Notes: generated by a model from the sequence alone, not told the origin. Positions 1 to 8,294 are shown, counted from the stretch's first letter. The stretch is DNA of 23,579 nucleotides from CAYNWK01 sp964400875 (GCA_964400875.1 CAYNWK010000064.1:1-23579), one strand, 5' to 3'. A program made the numbers and translations.

Positions 1-124
1 TTGCCAGGTTAAATTGGCCCGCCAGGACGGCTGCCTCTGCGGCTGCCAGGTTTTGTTGGTGAACCTCTTCGGGGAAACAGAGACTACAGTGGAATGCCGA
101 AGCCGAACTGGCGCTGTGGATGGA

Positions 125-439
125 TCACCTTGTTTGGGCGTTGTTTTCTTCTCCGCTGTCGGCTATTAACCTGGGCATAGGGCGTTCTTCGCGTGGAGAG
201 GTGCGCAGCTGAATTGTCGCCTCTCGTTCGTTGGCGATCGCATTTTCTATTCGCTCTACCAGCTTTGCACAAGGATCTTCCCCTTCATTAAGTTGGTCAG
301 GATGATAAGGTCCAGCACGGCGAGAGAAAAGCATTTCCTCCTCACGCAAAACAGCTGCCAGAAGATCGTAGTTTCGCCAGATTTCACGCGGTCGGAATAT
401 ACCCTCCGACGCTACAGAAAATCCAACAATGAGACTCAA
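125..439 (-). CDS. Hypothetical short ORF, doubtful
   Basis: An open frame of 104 codons lies downstream of the LLM oxidoreductase gene on the same strand. I do not recognise the product. It is hydrophilic, with a motif-like stretch REIWRNYDLLAAVLREEE near the N-terminus. The only full-length start is TTG at 439 with no convincing ribosome binding site. The frame actually stays open further upstream, into the end of the LLM gene, so this could be the tail of a degraded gene. Codon use (ATA, AGG, AAT, TGT) is less GC-biased than in the neighbours. After the TGA at 125-127 the same frame is open to the window edge and reads as plausible protein, so the true 3' end may be further left. It may be a gene fragment. 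Confidence 0.25.
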   Translation of the reverse strand: MSLIVGFSVASEGIFRPREIWRNYDLLAAVLREEEMLFSRRAGPYHPDQLNEGEDPCAKLVERIENAIANEREATIQLRTSPREERPMPRLIADSGEENNAQTR

Positions 440-470
440 ACCGATATTGGGCCGTTGGCCTGGGCGCCGA

Positions 471-1349
471 TCAGGCGCGCTCCTCGGCGACCTGCTCCCG
501 TACCGCCGGAGCGACCTCCTCGGCGAACTTAGCCAACTGGCCTTCGCCGTCCGCCCACAGGATGAAGGTATCGAACCCGTGGGTAACGACGAGGTCGGTT
601 ACTTGATCCACCCACTGGTCCACGGGGCCGCGCAGGAAGCCGCTTGAGGTGCCGTCGGTGATCTCCCCGTTCACGTTGAGGAGGCGGCGGATTTCGGCCG
701 GGTCGCGTCCCGCTTCGGCGGCGGCGTTATCGAGCTGGGCAGTCTTGTCGAGGACGGGTTTCAAATCGCCGCGCAAGGAGGGCACCCAGCCGTCGGCTTT
801 CCGGCCCGCCAGGCGGAGGGCGCGCGGGCCGTAGACGCCGAGCTAGATGCTGATGGGGCTCTCTGGGACCGGCCCGGAGTGGGCACCCTTTAACTGGTAG
901 TGCTGGCCTTCGAAGCGCAGGTTGCGCTCACCGCTCCACACCAGGCGGATCACGTCGATGGCTTCTTCCAGGGCAGCCAGCGACTCGCCGGGGCTGCGTC
1001 GAGGGCCTCCGTAAGCTTCAATGGCGTCCCAAAACCCACCGGCGCCGAGACCCAGGTCGAAACGCCCACCGCTGAGCAGGTCTAAGCTGGCGGCGGCCTT
1101 GGCCAGGACCGCGGGCTGCCGCAGCGGCAAATTCGCCACGTCGGGGAAGAGGCCGATGCGCGAAGTAGAGGCGGCGATCATGCTCAACAGGGTCCAGGTG
1201 TCCACAAAGCGGCGCTGGTAGGGGTGGTCCTGGACGGCGACGCAGTCCAAACCCAGGCGCTCGGCCTGCCGGGCGAGCTGGATCAAGGGGTCCGCTGCAT
1301 TCGGGATGAGGAAATAGCCGAACTTGATTTCACGCCCATAGTCGGGCAT
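471..1349 (-). pseudogene. LLM-class flavin-dependent oxidoreductase, interrupted by an in-frame TAG
   Basis: The 293-codon frame encodes a luciferase-like monooxygenase / F420- or FMN-dependent oxidoreductase (TIM-barrel LLM fold). The N-terminal half has the family pattern: IKFGYFLIP strand, LARQAERLGLD, TWTLLSMIAASTSRIGL, SLDLLSGGRFDLGLGAG. The C-terminal half resumes with LGVYGPRALRLAGRKADGW. The ATG at 1349 is preceded by a strong AGGAGGTG site. Codon 169 (845-843) is TAG, at a place where relatives usually carry Trp (PIxIWLGxxGPR), so a single TGG-to-TAG change explains it. There is no other lesion. Either the gene is newly dead, the stop is suppressed, or the base is a sequencing error. 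The substrate cannot be told. The start is 82 bp after the end of the upstream minus-strand gene. Confidence 0.85.
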
Positions 1350-1431
1350 GGCACACCTCCTGATTGCCGGATCATGTTAACCTTTAGGTTCTGCTTACCT
1401 TCGTTGGCATACCTGCCTCCCCCTGAGCGTA

Positions 1432-2601
1432 TCATAACCTGCCGAGGGGCCGCCGGCCGGCTTTGAGCGCCGCGACCTGCTCGGGCGTGAACGGGGGCGC
1501 TAACAGCTCATGATTTTCTTGATAGCAGCGAAACAGGTCGATGATGAAATGCAGGCGGTCGGGGAGGTCGGCCCAGTCCAAAGCGCCGGAGTCGATTGGG
1601 CTGTCCGGGGTTGGGTCGTGCTCATCCAGCAAGTGGCGTAATTCCGGGTTGGTGATATGTTGGAGCGAATCCGGGAACCCCGCGGCCAGGTCCTGGTGCA
1701 GGCTCAGGCGCACGCCGGAGGGCAGGGTGATGGTCATCATCACCTCGGTGATGATCGCTCGCAGGTGAGCACGCGCCTCGGCGAGCAAGGCCTGGGCAGC
1801 CAGATCGAGCGCAGTGGGGCGCTTAAGCAGCCTCCTGAGGTAAAGATCGGCGAGTTTAATCCAGCCGCCGGCGGGAAAAATGCTGGCGGACAGCAGGCGG
1901 GTGAACCGGACGGAGTCGATCAGCCCGGCGTCGAGGCTCTCGGCGATCTCCGGCTGCAGGCGGGTTTGCTCGTGAAAGCCGATCTCGAGGTTGGCCAGCA
2001 GGAGGAGCTCCGCCTTCACTTTGGCGTCCAGCTCGAACAACGCCTGATAGTAGTGGCCGAACGCCCGGCGCAGATAGTCCTGGCCATCGGGGGGATCTCC
2101 CGGGCGAAGCTGCTCGCAGAAGCGGGCGATGGTTTCATCATCCGGAACCCGGTCCGGGAGGCAGTCGACGTAAAAGCAAGCGAACTGGCGGCCGATCTCC
2201 TCGAAGACCTTCTTATTCCCACGGCTGACCGCATCGCTGGCCCGATCGATGGCCGTAGAGAAGTTGTCGGCGCTCAGGGCTAGTTCCTGCGAGCTCTCCA
2301 CCCTTGCGGCGCTCGTCAAACCGGCAGAAGCCGCAAAGCTCTCGGCGGCCTGCACGGTCGATGGCGAACGCCTGAGGCGGATTTCCAGCAAACGCGCCAG
2401 GTCCTCTTTGCGGATCGTCTGGCCCGCCTGCCTGGAGGCCCAGGTGGCAAAAGTACACCAGTTCGCCGCCAGGCCAGTCCGCCCGGCGAAAACGGCAGAA
2501 AGCTCGTGGTAACACTGGGTGATCTGCAGGTTGCGGATGACCGGATCGGTGATGCTGATGATCCGGTCGACTTGCTCAACAGTAGGGACGGCGGTAGACA
2601 A
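1432..2601 (-). CDS. Conserved hypothetical protein, 389 aa, alpha-helical
   Basis: The 389-residue protein is soluble, without signal peptide or clear transmembrane segment, and looks mostly helical. I do not recognise a named domain. Its most conserved-looking part is N-terminal: ITQCYHELS followed by ANWCTFATWASRQAGQTIRKEDL (about residues 28-67). I recall this Trp/Cys-rich block from unnamed bacterial hypothetical proteins, but cannot verify it here. The start is TTG at 2601, only 3 nt after the stop of the lipoprotein gene (2605), so the two are almost certainly cotranscribed and translationally coupled. The purine-rich end of the upstream gene (GGGGGAAAA) can serve as ribosome binding site. 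The gene is real by length and codon use; the function is unknown. Confidence 0.8.
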   Translation of the reverse strand: MSTAVPTVEQVDRIISITDPVIRNLQITQCYHELSAVFAGRTGLAANWCTFATWASRQAGQTIRKEDLARLLEIRLRRSPSTVQAAESFAASAGLTSAARVESSQELALSADNFSTAIDRASDAVSRGNKKVFEEIGRQFACFYVDCLPDRVPDDETIARFCEQLRPGDPPDGQDYLRRAFGHYYQALFELDAKVKAELLLLANLEIGFHEQTRLQPEIAESLDAGLIDSVRFTRLLSASIFPAGGWIKLADLYLRRLLKRPTALDLAAQALLAEARAHLRAIITEVMMTITLPSGVRLSLHQDLAAGFPDSLQHITNPELRHLLDEHDPTPDSPIDSGALDWADLPDRLHFIIDLFRCYQENHELLAPPFTPEQVAALKAGRRPLGRL

Positions 2602-2604
2602 GCG

Positions 2605-3585
2605 TTACTTGTTTTCCCCCAGGGTCCAATAGGCGAAATTCGTCAGGCGATAAGAGTAATCGTCGGGCGAAGCTGCCCGGACGAACACGCCGACCCGGCC
2701 CTGTGCAAACTCATCATCCTCTACCTCGCCAACCAGAACGTCATTGGCATAGACGGCGATCTGATCGCCGACAGCGCGCACCCCGATCACATTTTCTTCG
2801 TTGGGGCCGGTGTTGACGGCGTCAACCTCTTCTTCATCGAGCAGCAGTTTCGTTTCGAAAGGATCGGCGCTATCCAGGCGGAACAAGACGACGTCCCCGC
2901 TGCAAGAAAAGTAAACTACGTAACCGTACGATTCCCCTGCCTTGTGGGGCGGGCCGCGGAAGATGATCCCGTAGGCGTCCTCGCCGGAACAGTTTTCGGC
3001 ATCGAAGGTCATCTCGATGTAGGCATCGCTCAAGGTGTGGTACGTGAACCACCAGGTGCTGAAGCCCGGGCGCTTGCCCGTGACGTACAGCTCGCCATCG
3101 ATGAACTGCAGGCGTAAATTGTCGGTGTCCGGCAAGTCGCCGGTCTCGGCTTCCGCCCACTCCCCAGGATTGGGGAAATTCATAGGGTTCTGGTAGTTCG
3201 GCTTGCCATAGGTCGAGGTCGGATTGAGGGTGGCAACAGGGGTAGCCGTCGGTTTTGGCTGGGTAGCGGTCGGCTGGGAGGCCTGCGTGGCGGGTTCGGG
3301 GTAGGCTGCGGCCGGGGTGGCCGAAGGCGGAACCGGGGTGGGCGGCGGGAGGGTATCGGTTGGTTGAGCGGTAGGGGCGGGCGTATCGGTAACGGCGGCC
3401 TGGGGCGCGGCTGAGGTTTCCATGCCCGAGGCGAGGGCTTCAGTTGGTTCGGCCATGGCCTCGGTTGGTATCTCCGTTTCAAAGAGCGCGGGCGAGGTGG
3501 GCGGTATGACGTTGGGCGCGGAGAAGGTGCACGCGCCGATAGCAAGCAGAATCAGGATGGACAGGATGGATGGAATACGGCTCAT
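2605..3585 (-). CDS. Lipoprotein with Pro/Thr-rich linker and C-terminal beta-sandwich-like domain
   Basis: The product is about 326 aa. It starts with a hydrophobic signal peptide and a lipobox (IGAC, Cys19), so it should be exported and lipid-anchored. Residues about 25-140 are a low-complexity Pro/Thr/Ala linker typical of Chloroflexota surface proteins. The rest (about 145-326) resembles the concanavalin-A-like / DUF1080-type sandwich used for carbohydrate or ligand binding: alternating strands, DAYIEMTF, YGIIFRG, YGYVVYFSC, IAVYANDVLVGEV, GRVGVFVRA. I choose ATG at 3585 rather than 3591 because GGGGAAG lies 6 nt before it. It is first in a two-gene unit with the conserved unknown protein. 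The domain assignment is inferred from pattern, not from a search. Confidence 0.82.
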   Translation of the reverse strand: MSRIPSILSILILLAIGACTFSAPNVIPPTSPALFETEIPTEAMAEPTEALASGMETSAAPQAAVTDTPAPTAQPTDTLPPPTPVPPSATPAAAYPEPATQASQPTATQPKPTATPVATLNPTSTYGKPNYQNPMNFPNPGEWAEAETGDLPDTDNLRLQFIDGELYVTGKRPGFSTWWFTYHTLSDAYIEMTFDAENCSGEDAYGIIFRGPPHKAGESYGYVVYFSCSGDVVLFRLDSADPFETKLLLDEEEVDAVNTGPNEENVIGVRAVGDQIAVYANDVLVGEVEDDEFAQGRVGVFVRAASPDDYSYRLTNFAYWTLGENK

Positions 3586-3985
3586 GATCATCTTCCCCGA
3601 CTAGCGATACGCTGCAGCCCCAGCAGTGCAAAGATCTTCCTCGCTGCCACGGCTGTTAATGAGTCAATTCAACAACTGGCGTTGGCTGAGCTCCCTTCGG
3701 AAACGAGAGGATTATAACATGAGGGATACATCCTCCGGCTATTCGGGGGCGGTGAGTAAGGCAATCGTATTTAGACGAGGTACCTCCATTTGAGGAGGTT
3801 ATTGGGGGTTGAGCGTGGGGCCGGATGAAATCACGATAGAGGTTTTGATACGAAGGGGTCTGATGAAACTGGAGAGGTGATCCTGAGGGTTCATAAAGAT
3901 TAGGGGGACGATCTAAACCTGCAACCGGATTTCGCTCTCGCCGGGCGCTTGGAAGATACGGAAGCTGTTATGAGGAGCGAGAGGA
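3586..3985. other. 400-bp intergenic region, no gene seen
   Basis: This stretch separates the lipoprotein gene from the pilin gene, both on the minus strand. I see no convincing reading frame. It holds a small inverted repeat, ACCTCC-ATTTGA-GGAGGT at 3782-3799, without a following T-run. The promoter of the lipoprotein unit probably lies near 3590-3730, where AT-rich tracts occur, but no hexamer pair is clear. Confidence 0.5.
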
Positions 3986-4135
3986 TCAGGGAATGCTGGC
4001 GATAATGTTGCTGTACATGGCGCCGACAGCCGGGCCGAATAAAGCCAAAACCACGATGATCACCATAACGGCCAAAATCAAAATCATGGCGTATTCGACC
4101 AACCCTTGACCTCTCTCCGATGATCCGATCAACAT
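3986..4135 (-). CDS. Flp-type (type IVb) pilin, 49 aa
   Basis: This short gene encodes 49 residues and is easily missed by length filters. The protein begins with a short basic/polar leader (MLIGSSERG) followed by QGLVEYAMILILAVMVIIVV, the hallmark of Flp/Fap pilins. The likely prepilin cleavage is after Gly9, placing Glu at +5 and Tyr at +6 as in the family. One hydrophobic helix (about 16-35) and a short tail FGPAVGAMYSNI complete it. Such pilins form thin fibres assembled by the Tad machinery. No tad genes are in the window, so it is an orphan here. The ATG at 4135 has only a weak upstream ribosome binding site. Confidence 0.85.
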   Translation of the reverse strand: MLIGSSERGQGLVEYAMILILAVMVIIVVLALFGPAVGAMYSNIIASIP

Positions 4136-4170
4136 AAATCTACACTCGCAAAAATGCCTTAGAGAAAGGA

Positions 4171-4210
4171 AAAACGGAGGTGTCCGGGCGAGGATTGCCT
4201 AAACACCCCC
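4171..4210 (-). terminator. Possible attenuator or terminator hairpin upstream of the pilin gene
   Basis: On the minus strand, GGGGGTGT (4210-4203) can pair with ACACCTCC (4183-4176) with one mismatch, and is followed by GTTTTT (4175-4170). The shape is that of an intrinsic terminator. It lies 35-75 nt before the pilin start, so it could attenuate pilin transcription. The loop is long (19 nt), which weakens the call. Confidence 0.35.
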
Positions 4211-4448
4211 CGATCCTTTCAGTAAATATAAATAAATCCAGCTCCATTTTACAGCAATCGGCCCGGAATCGTGCTTACATGTCTCATAGTCGGTGGGTGA
4301 ATTGTGCTAATTACTACAAACCTAACAGGATTGTGAGGGACGAAGGGGTGTATGGTGGTACGGAAGGTTTTTTTAAGAGGTCTGATCCCTGCTTGGGGTG
4401 GGAGAAATCGAACTGGTATTCAGGGCAGTTGTGGATATACTATACAGC

Positions 4449-4465
4449 TAGGAGTTACGCAGTTC
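4449..4465 (+). repeat. 17-nt repeat, identical to 20708-20724
   Basis: TAGGAGTTACGCAGTTC occurs here and again, identical and in the same orientation, at 20708-20724, where it forms one arm of a larger palindrome. Here the second arm is missing, so this may be a degenerate or partial copy of a dispersed element. It sits just upstream of the ribosome binding site of the permease fusion. Confidence 0.6.
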
Positions 4466-4487
4466 ACGAGGGCACTGAGGGTATTTG

Positions 4488-7400
4488 ATGAGCGAAAACC
4501 ACGCCAAAGGCGAATTCCATCTCTCGAGCGTGCGCTACAGCCGGGTCCTGAGCTTGCCCTGGGCGATCAGCCTGGGCTCTAGCATCACCGCCGGTCTGGG
4601 GGTCTTTTTCTTGTTCGGCCTGCTCCTGAATCTATCCCGAGGCAGCACGCATCTGGCTTACGGGCTGGCCTTGCTGGTTTACGCGCCGCTGGCGCTCACC
4701 TACGCAGAAAGGGCAGCGGCGCTGCGCGAAGGCGGCGGCGCCTTCGCGCTGGCCAGTCCGAACGAGCCCCCCTGGCTGGTATACGCCAGCAGCTGGTTTT
4801 CCCTGGGCGGCCTGGTCTGCTTGATAGGGCTGCTGGCCTGGGGGGGCTCTTTGTACGTCAACCTGCTCCTGGACCGCCTGTTCGCCGTCTCGGTCTCGAT
4901 TCGCTGGTTGAGCTTGCTGGGGATCGGGTTGGTTGCCCTGAACAGCGTGCTTGGGGGTCAAGGCCGCTGGCGCACGCGGGCGCGCCTGGCGTACCTGACC
5001 ATACTGGTTTTCGGGGGCGTCCTGTTGGTTGGGTGGAGTTCGACCGGCGCGGAAGTGCGGGCGCGCTTTGCCCTCCGTGGGCCGGACAACGTGATCCTCG
5101 TAACCGCTCTGTTAGGCGCGACGCTGTGGGGTGTCGGTCTGATCGCCGACCATCGGGATCAGGTGCGGCTGCCTTCCCGGACTTTGCTGCCCGCCATGCT
5201 CGGCGCGCTGGCGGTGGGCTTACTGGGGGGTACGGCGGCGGCGCTGATGGTCTACGGGCATGCCATCCAGCCGGAGGACCTGATGCCCCTGGCGACCATC
5301 GCAGGAAGCTGGCGCGGCGTCTTTGAAGTTATTTATCTAATCGCCGGGGTGATGCTGGCGCTGCTGGCCCTTGACCGAACGCTGGTGAGCAGCTTGCGCC
5401 AGATGGGCAGGATGGCGGAAGACGGATTTCTTCCAGAGCGCTGGTTGGCGGCGCCTTCCATTCTGCGCACCCCGATTCTGGCTTTGCTGCTGGTGGTTAC
5501 GCTCTCCGGTTTGGTGGCCGCGCTGGCGCCTCCGCTGATCATCACCGGTCTGGCTGCGCTGATCTTCATGGTGACCACCGTGCTGATCAACGCGCACGAT
5601 CTGTTTCGCTCCCAGCCGGATTTGCCGACCAGGCGCAGGTTGAAATTGCCCTTCCACCCGCTCTTCCCGGGCGTCGCGGTCGGTCTGAGCCTCTACCTGT
5701 CTCTATCCATTGACCTGCAGGTCTGGTGGATTACTTTTGGTTGGGCGGCAGCCGGTGGAATTTTTTACCTGATCTACGCTCGGCAAGGCAGCTTGGACGT
5801 ACGCCGCCGGGAACATGTTGTCAGCGAACGGGCCCGCGCAGTAAAAGAAGAGATCTACCACGTCCTTGTCGTGGCGAATGTGGACGAAGCCGTGGCCTCC
5901 TTGATCCAGATTGGTAAAACATTAGCGCAGTCTCAGGATGGGCAGGTGCTGGTTCTCCAGGTCATGGTGCAGCCAGATCAAAGTCCGGTTGACCTGAAAC
6001 GCACTGCTGCCCAGCGGGCCTGGCAAAACCTTAAAGAACACGTGCAGGCAGCCGGTACAGATGGAGTCAAAGTGGAGACGATGGTGCGCCTGGCGCCGTC
6101 AGCGACCGCCGGTATCCTCGAGACGGTGCGGGAGGAAGGCATCGACCTGGTGCTGATGAGCTGGGAAGCCGAATCCGAGGATGGGGCGGTCGAGTTGGAG
6201 CCCGTGGTAGACCGGGTGGTGCGAGCTGCCCCGTGCGACGTTGCCGTGCTGCACGGTCGGCTCAACTGCCCACTGCAAGAGGTGATCGTATCCACGGCAG
6301 GCGGCCCGCACGCTTCTGCGGCGCTGGCTTACGGCAAGCGCCTGGTCCAGGCTGAGAATGGACGGGTGGTAGCCTTGAACATCCTCCGCGGATCCGGTAC
6401 TCCGATGCAGGTGGAAGAAGCCGAATCACGGTTGCGCGCCTCCATTGAAGATGCCGGGGACGGGGCAGAATTTGATCTGCGCGTCGTACCCTCTGTAAAC
6501 GTCAAAAGCGGCATCGTGCGCGCCTCCGAAGGTATCGATCTTTTATTGATGGGCTCTTCGACCGAAGGGCTGCTCGATCAGGCTGTCTTTGCCGGCATCC
6601 CGACAGAAGTGGCCAAGGCGCGCGCCGGGCCAACCTTGTTGGTTAAGCATTTCGAGGGGACCAGCCAGTTCTGGCTGCGGCGTTTCTGGGAGCTGCTATA
6701 CGAACCGATGCCGACCTTGAACGTCAGCGAGCGAGCGGAAGTTTACCTGCAGATGCGCAATTACGCCCTGGCCGGGATCGACTTCTACACGCTGATCGTG
6801 TTGTCGTCGATAATCGCCTACCTGGGGCTGGTGCAAAACAGCGCCGCGGTGATTATTGGGGCCATGCTGGTTGCACCGCTGATGAGCCCAATTCTGGCGA
6901 TGGCTCACGGCATCGTGCAGGGCAACGTCCGGATGATCACCCGGGCAGTAGAGTCGACGGTCAAAGGGGTGCTGCTGGCGATAGGCGTTTCGGTTGCGGT
7001 GACGCTGGTGCTGCCGCCTAACCCACCCAGCGCAGAGATCCTGGCGCGCGTACATCCCAACCTGCTGGATTTGATGATCGCGCTGGCCTCGGGCGCGGCG
7101 GGGGCTTATGCTTCCAGCCGCAAGGAGGTGTCTACAGCCCTGCCAGGCGTGGCGATCGCGGCGGCGTTGGTGCCTCCGCTGTCCGTAGCCGGGTACGGGT
7201 TAGGCTCATCCCAATACACCATCGCCGGCGGGGCGCTGCTGCTGTTCACCACGAACTTGAGCGCCATCATCCTGGCCGCGGCGGCGATATTCCTCCTGCT
7301 GGGTTTCCGCCCAACCCGGGCAGAGGAGGGTATGCACATGCGCCGGGGCATCACGCTTTCAATTCTGGCGTTGATCGTGATCGCTATGCCGCTGGCCTAC

Positions 7401-7703
7401 ACTTCCGTGGGTTTCCGGCGGCAGATCGCCCGCGAGGTGGATCTGGAAACGGTGCTAAATCAATCCCTGGAGACGGATGTCTCCCAGGTAGAGAATATCG
7501 AGATCGATCCACAAGGTGGCGGGTTTGTGGTCAGCGCGACGGTTTACGTGCAGGAGGGCTTTGACGCCGGGTTGATCGCCGAGGTCCAGGATAGCCTGAG
7601 CCAGGCGGTTGGGGTCCCAGTAACTTTCAACGCGCGCCTGGTGACCGCCCGGTTCGAACAGGTCCCGGTGGCGCCAACTCCCACGCCAACGCCGGGCCGC
7701 TGA
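4488..7703 (+). CDS. APC-type permease / double UspA / DUF389 fusion membrane protein
   Basis: This 1071-residue protein joins three modules. Residues about 13-430 are a polytopic permease domain of the amino acid-polyamine-organocation (APC) type, opening with SLPWAISLGSSITAGLGVFFL. Residues about 452-590 and 595-721 are two cytoplasmic UspA-like domains; the second has VRASEGIDLLLMGSSTEG, like a degenerate nucleotide-binding loop. Residues about 735-970 are a DUF389 hydrophobic domain, recognisable by NSAAVIIGAMLVAPLMSPI, ALPGVAIAAALVPPLSVAG and FTTNLSAIILAA. A short extracytoplasmic tail ends in PTPTPTPGR. I choose ATG at 4488 (GAGGG 5 nt upstream) over TTG at 4485. It is transcribed alone and ends at a hairpin. 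The transported substrate cannot be told; regulation by nucleotide or stress through the Usp modules is inference. Confidence 0.9.
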   Translation: MSENHAKGEFHLSSVRYSRVLSLPWAISLGSSITAGLGVFFLFGLLLNLSRGSTHLAYGLALLVYAPLALTYAERAAALREGGGAFALASPNEPPWLVYASSWFSLGGLVCLIGLLAWGGSLYVNLLLDRLFAVSVSIRWLSLLGIGLVALNSVLGGQGRWRTRARLAYLTILVFGGVLLVGWSSTGAEVRARFALRGPDNVILVTALLGATLWGVGLIADHRDQVRLPSRTLLPAMLGALAVGLLGGTAAALMVYGHAIQPEDLMPLATIAGSWRGVFEVIYLIAGVMLALLALDRTLVSSLRQMGRMAEDGFLPERWLAAPSILRTPILALLLVVTLSGLVAALAPPLIITGLAALIFMVTTVLINAHDLFRSQPDLPTRRRLKLPFHPLFPGVAVGLSLYLSLSIDLQVWWITFGWAAAGGIFYLIYARQGSLDVRRREHVVSERARAVKEEIYHVLVVANVDEAVASLIQIGKTLAQSQDGQVLVLQVMVQPDQSPVDLKRTAAQRAWQNLKEHVQAAGTDGVKVETMVRLAPSATAGILETVREEGIDLVLMSWEAESEDGAVELEPVVDRVVRAAPCDVAVLHGRLNCPLQEVIVSTAGGPHASAALAYGKRLVQAENGRVVALNILRGSGTPMQVEEAESRLRASIEDAGDGAEFDLRVVPSVNVKSGIVRASEGIDLLLMGSSTEGLLDQAVFAGIPTEVAKARAGPTLLVKHFEGTSQFWLRRFWELLYEPMPTLNVSERAEVYLQMRNYALAGIDFYTLIVLSSIIAYLGLVQNSAAVIIGAMLVAPLMSPILAMAHGIVQGNVRMITRAVESTVKGVLLAIGVSVAVTLVLPPNPPSAEILARVHPNLLDLMIALASGAAGAYASSRKEVSTALPGVAIAAALVPPLSVAGYGLGSSQYTIAGGALLLFTTNLSAIILAAAAIFLLLGFRPTRAEEGMHMRRGITLSILALIVIAMPLAYTSVGFRRQIAREVDLETVLNQSLETDVSQVENIEIDPQGGGFVVSATVYVQEGFDAGLIAEVQDSLSQAVGVPVTFNARLVTARFEQVPVAPTPTPTPGR

Positions 7704-7735
7704 GTAGCGTCTCATCAGGGTTTATTTGGAATGAA

Positions 7736-7768
7736 AAACCTCGCCGAACTTCGCGACCGGCGAGGTTT
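7736..7768 (+). terminator. Hairpin terminator between convergent genes
   Basis: AAACCTCGCC and GGCGAGGTTT form a 10-bp perfect stem with a 13-nt loop, 32 bp after the permease stop and 25 bp from the end of the convergent small membrane protein gene. The stem begins and ends in A/T tracts, so it could stop transcription from both sides. Confidence 0.75.
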
Positions 7769-7793
7769 ATATTTGGGAAGCGTCCCTATTTCT

Positions 7794-8060
7794 TTACCCC
7801 CGCGCTTTCCAGAGTATGTACACCAGGCTGATCAAACAGGACAGCGCCGGTACGATGAGCAGCTGTTGGGGCTGTATGTCGCACGACCAGATGAACAGGG
7901 CCACTCCCAGGCTGGCGCCCCAAACCGCCGGCTTGCGTCCGGACCGGCTGCGCCGCCAGACCGCCGGCAGCCCCGACCATTCCAGTAAATTCTGGGAGAG
8001 CAAAACCAGGCTGGCGATTGCATCTCTCTGGAAAGTTGGGCTTTCGGCATGGTATGCCAT
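7794..8060 (-). CDS. Small membrane protein, 88 aa
   Basis: The protein has an N-terminal polar part (MAYHAESPTFQRDAIASLVLL), a basic loop (WRRSRSGRKPAVW) and two hydrophobic segments, about residues 47-60 (GASLGVALFIWS) and 66-84 (LLIVPALSCLISLVYILW). I start it at ATG 8060 because GGGAGG sits 4 nt upstream; an earlier ATG at 8090 has no such site. It shows no recognised domain. It is read toward the terminator at 7736-7768 and lies downstream of its own upstream terminator (8108-8149), so it is probably a single-gene unit. Function unknown. Confidence 0.65.
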   Translation of the reverse strand: MAYHAESPTFQRDAIASLVLLSQNLLEWSGLPAVWRRSRSGRKPAVWGASLGVALFIWSCDIQPQQLLIVPALSCLISLVYILWKARG

Positions 8061-8107
8061 TTTTCCTCCCGTTTCTTCTATTGTGATCATGGCGTGATGC
8101 AGCTAAC

Positions 8108-8149
8108 AAAAAAAGACGAACCCGCTTTTTTTTGCGGGCTCGTCTTTTT
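8108..8149 (-). terminator. Strong intrinsic terminator after the glycoside hydrolase gene
   Basis: A 16-position stem (GACGA-CCCGC against GCGGG-TCGTC with A-T flanks and one mismatch) encloses an 8-nt loop of T. Read on the minus strand, the stem ends in a run of T. It lies 146 bp after the hydrolase stop and before the small membrane protein gene, separating the two minus-strand units. Confidence 0.85.
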
Positions 8150-8294
8150 CGGTACTCGCTCAGTCAAAAGAAGTGTAGCACGATTTGAGCTGCAGCGACC
8201 TCAAAAAAATGTTAGCTAAGCAACTTGATAGGACTTAAGTACTATTGGCGGTAACGCAATTTTCCGGGAAAGTGCGAAAGTCCACATCCGCCAT

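Larger units (their letters stand above)
4136..4487. other. 352-bp divergent intergenic region
   Basis: This region lies between the divergently read pilin (minus) and permease fusion (plus). It holds a hairpin with a T-run on the minus strand (4175-4210) and a 17-nt repeat copy (4449-4465). A 102-codon plus-strand frame spans most of it, but its composition and lack of any recognisable motif make me treat it as chance. The GAGGG at 4478-4482 is the ribosome binding site of the permease gene. Confidence 0.5.

Noticed and set aside
75..127. TGA at 125-127 as a second selenocysteine codon
   Set aside because: There is no thiol motif around it (NAQTR-TGA-SIH) and only a 3-bp weak hairpin follows.
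843..845. TAG in the LLM gene as pyrrolysine
   Set aside because: The position is normally Trp, not a methylamine-methyltransferase site, and nothing else suggests Pyl use.
1657..2283. 208-codon plus-strand ORF within the 389-aa unknown gene
   Set aside because: The minus-strand gene is longer, coupled to its neighbour, and more protein-like. The plus frame is a GC-rich shadow.
3782..3799. Inverted repeat ACCTCC/GGAGGT as a terminator
   Set aside because: The stem is only 6 bp and has no T-run or nearby gene end.
4180..4488. 102-codon plus-strand ORF upstream of the permease fusion
   Set aside because: It contains the dispersed repeat, has no recognisable motif, and its composition is unlike coding DNA in this window.
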